Assembly (NCBI GenBank): GCA_049604415.1
Contig: JBMYTN010000029.1
Coordinates: 1 to 53,457, forward strand
Source: JBMYTN01 sp049604415
GTDB lineage: Bacteria; Pseudomonadota; Alphaproteobacteria; Rhodospirillales; Rhodospirillaceae
DNA length: 53,457 nucleotides
Direction of reading: 5' to 3'
Below are positions 51,156 to 53,457 of the stretch, piece by piece. Each line of letters opens with the position of its first letter. The first letter of the stretch is position 1. Position numbers and translations under genes: made by a program. The notes below the pieces were generated by a model. That model did no database searches and was not told the origin of the DNA. It worked only from the letters and a program-made list of their open reading frames with translations.

Positions 51156-52949
51156 ATGGTTCACGGTGTTCAGTCTCCTTCTGCGGACACGGCAACGGTG
51201 CCTCAGACGTCTCCATATGGGGTGCGCCGCTGGATCTTCCTCTCCCTGGTGCTGGTGACCATTGGTGTTTTGAGTTGGGTGATGACCGGGATCCTCGGGT
51301 CCGGGGGCTGGACTTGGCCGGAAATCGGCATGATGGTCGCTTTCCTTGCGACCTTGCCCTGGCTGGCCATTGGGTTTTGGAACGCCATGATCGGCTTGGT
51401 GATCCTGAAGGCGGCCCGTGATCCGGCGGTCTATGTCACCCCAGCCTGGGCGGATGCGCGGGGCTCCGGAGCCGTGACCCAGAAAACCGCTTTGGCGATG
51501 ACCGTGCGCCATGAAGCCATCGGACCGGTGATTGATCGCCTCGACCAGCTGTATCGCGATCTGTCTTTGCGTCCCGAAGGGCCGCTATTCTCCGTCCATT
51601 TGCTGAGCGACAGCACCGATCCTGAGTTCGCCAAGGCCGAAGAACAGGCGGTGGCCGATTGGCGCGCCCGCCTTGGCCCGGCGCTTGCCACCCGGGTGCA
51701 CTATCGCCGCCGGGAGCAGAATACTGGCTTTAAGGCGGGCAATCTGGCCGAGTTTGCCGACCGCATGGGCGAGGAGGTGGATTTCTTCCTGCCCTTGGAT
51801 GCGGACAGCGCCATGTCCGCCGATGCGGTGTTGCGTCTAGTCCGGGTGATGGAAGCCCATCCAGAAATTGGTCTGCTGCAAGGCCTGGTCGTCGGCGCGC
51901 CCACTGCCAGCCTGTTTGCCCGGATGTTCCAATTTGGCATGCGCCAGGGCATGCGCTCCTACACCACCGGCAGTGCCTGGTGGCAGGGCGATTGCGGCCC
52001 GTTCTGGGGCCATAATGCGGTTGTGCGGATCAAGCCCTTCCGCGACCATTGCCGCCTGCCGGTGTTGCCGGGCTCCTCGGCGTTGAGCGGTCCGATCCTG
52101 AGCCATGATCAGGTCGAGGCCGTCTTGTTGCGTCGCGCGGGCTATGAGGTCCGCGTCGTCGCCCAGGAAGAAGAGAGCTACGAAGAAAATCCGCCGAGCC
52201 TGCTTGATTTTATCAAGCGGGATCTGCGCTGGTGTCACGGCAATATGCAATATTTCAAATTGCTTGGGATGCCGAAGCTGCATCTGCTCGGGCGGGTGCA
52301 ATTGGCCCTGGCGGTGCTGATGTATGCTGGTGCGCCAGCCTGGATGGCCTTCATTCTGTTTGGTGCGGCCCAGGCCTTCCACCCGGCAGGCTTTGACACC
52401 TATTCCATCGATGGTCTGTGGCTGTTCTTGGCCATCATGGTGATGACCCTGTTCCCGAAGATCATGGGTGTGGCCGATATTCTATCCTCGCGGCTGAAGC
52501 GCCGGGCCTATGGCGGCAGCATCCGGGTCACCATCGGGGCGATGGTCGAGTTTGTTTTTTCCATGCTGTTGGCCCCGGTGGTGTCTTTTGCGGTCACCGT
52601 GTTCCTGGGCAAGCTGGTGTTGGGCCGTAGTCTGCGCTGGAGCGCCCAGTTGCGCGACGCCCATGGGGTGGCATGGAGCGAAGCGGCGGCTCGGCTGTGG
52701 CCGCAAACTCTGTTTGGTGTGCTGCTGGCCGCGACCTTGGCCCTGCAGGCCCCACATGTTTTGCCATGGGCTGCGCCGGTCTTGCTGGCCTTCCTGCTGT
52801 GCATCCCGGTGACGGTGATCACGGCCTCGGTCGCCTTGGGTCGCCAAGCCCAACAGGTGGGTCTGTGTGCGATCCCAGAAGACCGGATGAAGGAAATCGA
52901 GCTTGCCGATGATCTCCAGGTCCTGGAAGAGATCGAAGCGACGTCTTAG
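51156..52949 (+). CDS. opgH: Glucans biosynthesis glucosyltransferase H
   Basis: A 597-aa inner-membrane GT2 enzyme for the backbone of osmoregulated periplasmic glucans. ATG 51156 follows AAAGGA at a normal distance; a TTG start further up (51117) is less likely. Two N-terminal helices (about residues 30-90), then the GT domain with LLSDSTDPEF, the DADS motif (FLPLDADSA), GDCGPFWGHNAVVR and RDLRWCHGN. Further helices follow at about 390-560. It lacks the usual opgG partner in this window. A terminator follows 7 nt after the stop. Confidence 0.94.
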   Translation: MVHGVQSPSADTATVPQTSPYGVRRWIFLSLVLVTIGVLSWVMTGILGSGGWTWPEIGMMVAFLATLPWLAIGFWNAMIGLVILKAARDPAVYVTPAWADARGSGAVTQKTALAMTVRHEAIGPVIDRLDQLYRDLSLRPEGPLFSVHLLSDSTDPEFAKAEEQAVADWRARLGPALATRVHYRRREQNTGFKAGNLAEFADRMGEEVDFFLPLDADSAMSADAVLRLVRVMEAHPEIGLLQGLVVGAPTASLFARMFQFGMRQGMRSYTTGSAWWQGDCGPFWGHNAVVRIKPFRDHCRLPVLPGSSALSGPILSHDQVEAVLLRRAGYEVRVVAQEEESYEENPPSLLDFIKRDLRWCHGNMQYFKLLGMPKLHLLGRVQLALAVLMYAGAPAWMAFILFGAAQAFHPAGFDTYSIDGLWLFLAIMVMTLFPKIMGVADILSSRLKRRAYGGSIRVTIGAMVEFVFSMLLAPVVSFAVTVFLGKLVLGRSLRWSAQLRDAHGVAWSEAAARLWPQTLFGVLLAATLALQAPHVLPWAAPVLLAFLLCIPVTVITASVALGRQAQQVGLCAIPEDRMKEIELADDLQVLEEIEATS

Positions 52950-52955
52950 GAGTGT

Positions 52956-52979
52956 TTTCGGCCCTCGCCGAAAGTTTTT
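52956..52979 (+). terminator. Rho-independent terminator of opgH
   Basis: TTTCGGC (52956-52962), loop CCTC, GCCGAAA (52967-52973), then GTTTTT (52974-52979). Perfect stem, short loop and T-run, 7 nt after the opgH stop. Confidence 0.85.
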
Positions 52980-52991
52980 CCGGCCCTCGCC

Positions 52992-53173
52992 CTTGTAACT
53001 TAAGTCCTGCCAAATTTGATACTGTATCAGATGCGGTGACGGACGAGAAACCGACCGCCCTCAGGGACATAAAGCCCGTCGTTGAGCAAGGTTCCTCGTC
53101 CGTCGTTCCATCGAACCCGAACAGTCGCTTGGGCCGCTCAAAACGAAGCCCGATTGCGCAAGGATGGGATAGG
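52992..53173 (+). ncRNA. Possible IS110 bridge RNA leader
   Basis: The leader upstream of the transposase is strongly structured. GACGGACGAG (53038-53047) pairs with CTCGTCCGTC (53095-53104), extended inside by AACC/GGTT, enclosing 37 nt. A second possible stem is CTTG...GGGC with GCCC...CAAG (53128-53162). IS110-type elements are known to make a bridge RNA from the non-coding region next to the transposase gene, with loops that pair with target and donor DNA. Exact ends, loops and expression are not determined here. Confidence 0.5.
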
Positions 53174-53457
53174 ATGGATCACCTCAACATTGGCATCGAC
53201 GTTTCTAAGGATCACCTGGATGTGGCCGCCAATTCGGCGGATATGGCGCATTTTCAGGTCGCGCGAGATCATGACGGTCTCACGGAGTTGATCGAACGGC
53301 TAAAGCCACTGGGTGTCGAACGGATCGCCGTTGAGGCCACTGTCGGCTTCGAAAGTGTCGTCACTGCAGCCCTGGCGGCTGCCGGGCTGCCGGTCGTTGT
53401 CGTCAATCCGGCCCAAGTCCGGGCCTTCGCCAAGGCCCTAGGCAAGCGCGCCAAGAC
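53174..53457 (+). CDS. IS110-family transposase, N-terminal part
   Basis: A reading frame of 94 complete codons, open at the window end. It begins NIGIDVSKDHLDVA, the first catalytic Asp region of the DEDD RuvC-like domain, and continues IAVEATVGFESVV and VVVVNPAQVRAFAKALGKRAK, all typical of IS110 transposases. ATG 53174 has GGGATAGG upstream. The enzyme recombines the element with its target guided by a bridge RNA in the studied examples. Confidence 0.92.
   Translation, partial: MDHLNIGIDVSKDHLDVAANSADMAHFQVARDHDGLTELIERLKPLGVERIAVEATVGFESVVTAALAAAGLPVVVVNPAQVRAFAKALGKRAK

Larger units (their letters stand above)
52980..53457 (+). mobile_element. IS110-family insertion sequence, left part
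   Basis: The DNA after the opgH terminator consists of a non-coding leader and the start of an IS110-type transposase, cut by the window end. IS110 elements lack terminal inverted repeats, so the true left boundary cannot be seen. A direct repeat CGGCCCTCGCC occurs at 52959-52969 (within the opgH terminator) and 52981-52991; its meaning is unclear. Confidence 0.7.

Noticed and set aside
1..53457. tRNA, rRNA, CRISPR arrays, prophage or plasmid origins
   Set aside because: None seen on either strand; no regularly spaced repeats or cloverleaf-like sequences were recognised by eye.

Overview
The window reads as a GC-rich alphaproteobacterial chromosome, most likely from the Rhodospirillales. The best markers are rpsU divergent from a deformylase and a COQ9-family gene, purEK, a DUF465 gene, opgH, pyruvate carboxylase, malate synthase G and an IS110-type insertion sequence. 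The lineage is inferred from gene content and style; no 16S or tRNA gene is present.

Layout. 19-528: a ParD-like antitoxin with a damaged ParE-like toxin. 711-8191 (minus strand): a tight seven-gene operon with four cobalamin-binding-type radical SAM proteins, a PqqD-like protein, a second small PqqD-like (RRE-like) protein and an FAD amino-acid-oxidase-type protein, preceded by a promoter and a perfect dyad. 8443-11655: a periplasmic binding protein and a sensor histidine kinase. 12002-13955: rpsU (apparently starting at CTG) divergent from a deformylase-like gene and COQ9. 14004-19803: a pseudo-receiver protein, purK/purE, a degenerate GGDEF protein, DUF465, phosphofructokinase, an unknown protein and CheW.

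19914-29144: a transglutaminase / circularly permuted ATP-grasp-alpha-E / transglutaminase-DUF2126 operon with a polytopic membrane protein. 29417-31530: a DUF1611-dipeptide epimerase pair resembling the D-glutamate dgcN-dgcA genes. 31678-34586: a diguanylate cyclase and a PhoD-like phosphoesterase. 34854-43149: anaplerotic and C2 metabolism (pyc, IclR regulator, glcB, a GlcG/HbpS protein, an FAH-family hydrolase) and a small basic protein. 43150-43623: an AT-rich, hairpin-rich gap.

43624-51111: two converging gene groups. On the plus strand are a tandem nitroreductase, a creatininase-family hydrolase, a stand-alone RibD reductase domain and cytochrome b561. On the minus strand are a medium-chain dehydrogenase, a PTPS-fold protein lacking canonical catalytic residues, a GT4 glycosyltransferase and a methyltransferase. 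They could form a pathway to a pterin- or pyrimidine-derived glycosylated compound. 51156-52949: opgH with a clear terminator. 52980-end: the left part of an IS110-family element whose upstream non-coding leader may encode a bridge RNA.

The strongest candidates for undescribed biology are the B12-radical-SAM/PqqD operon at the left, the nitroreductase/creatininase/RibD/PTPS/GT4 region at the right, and the IS110 leader RNA.
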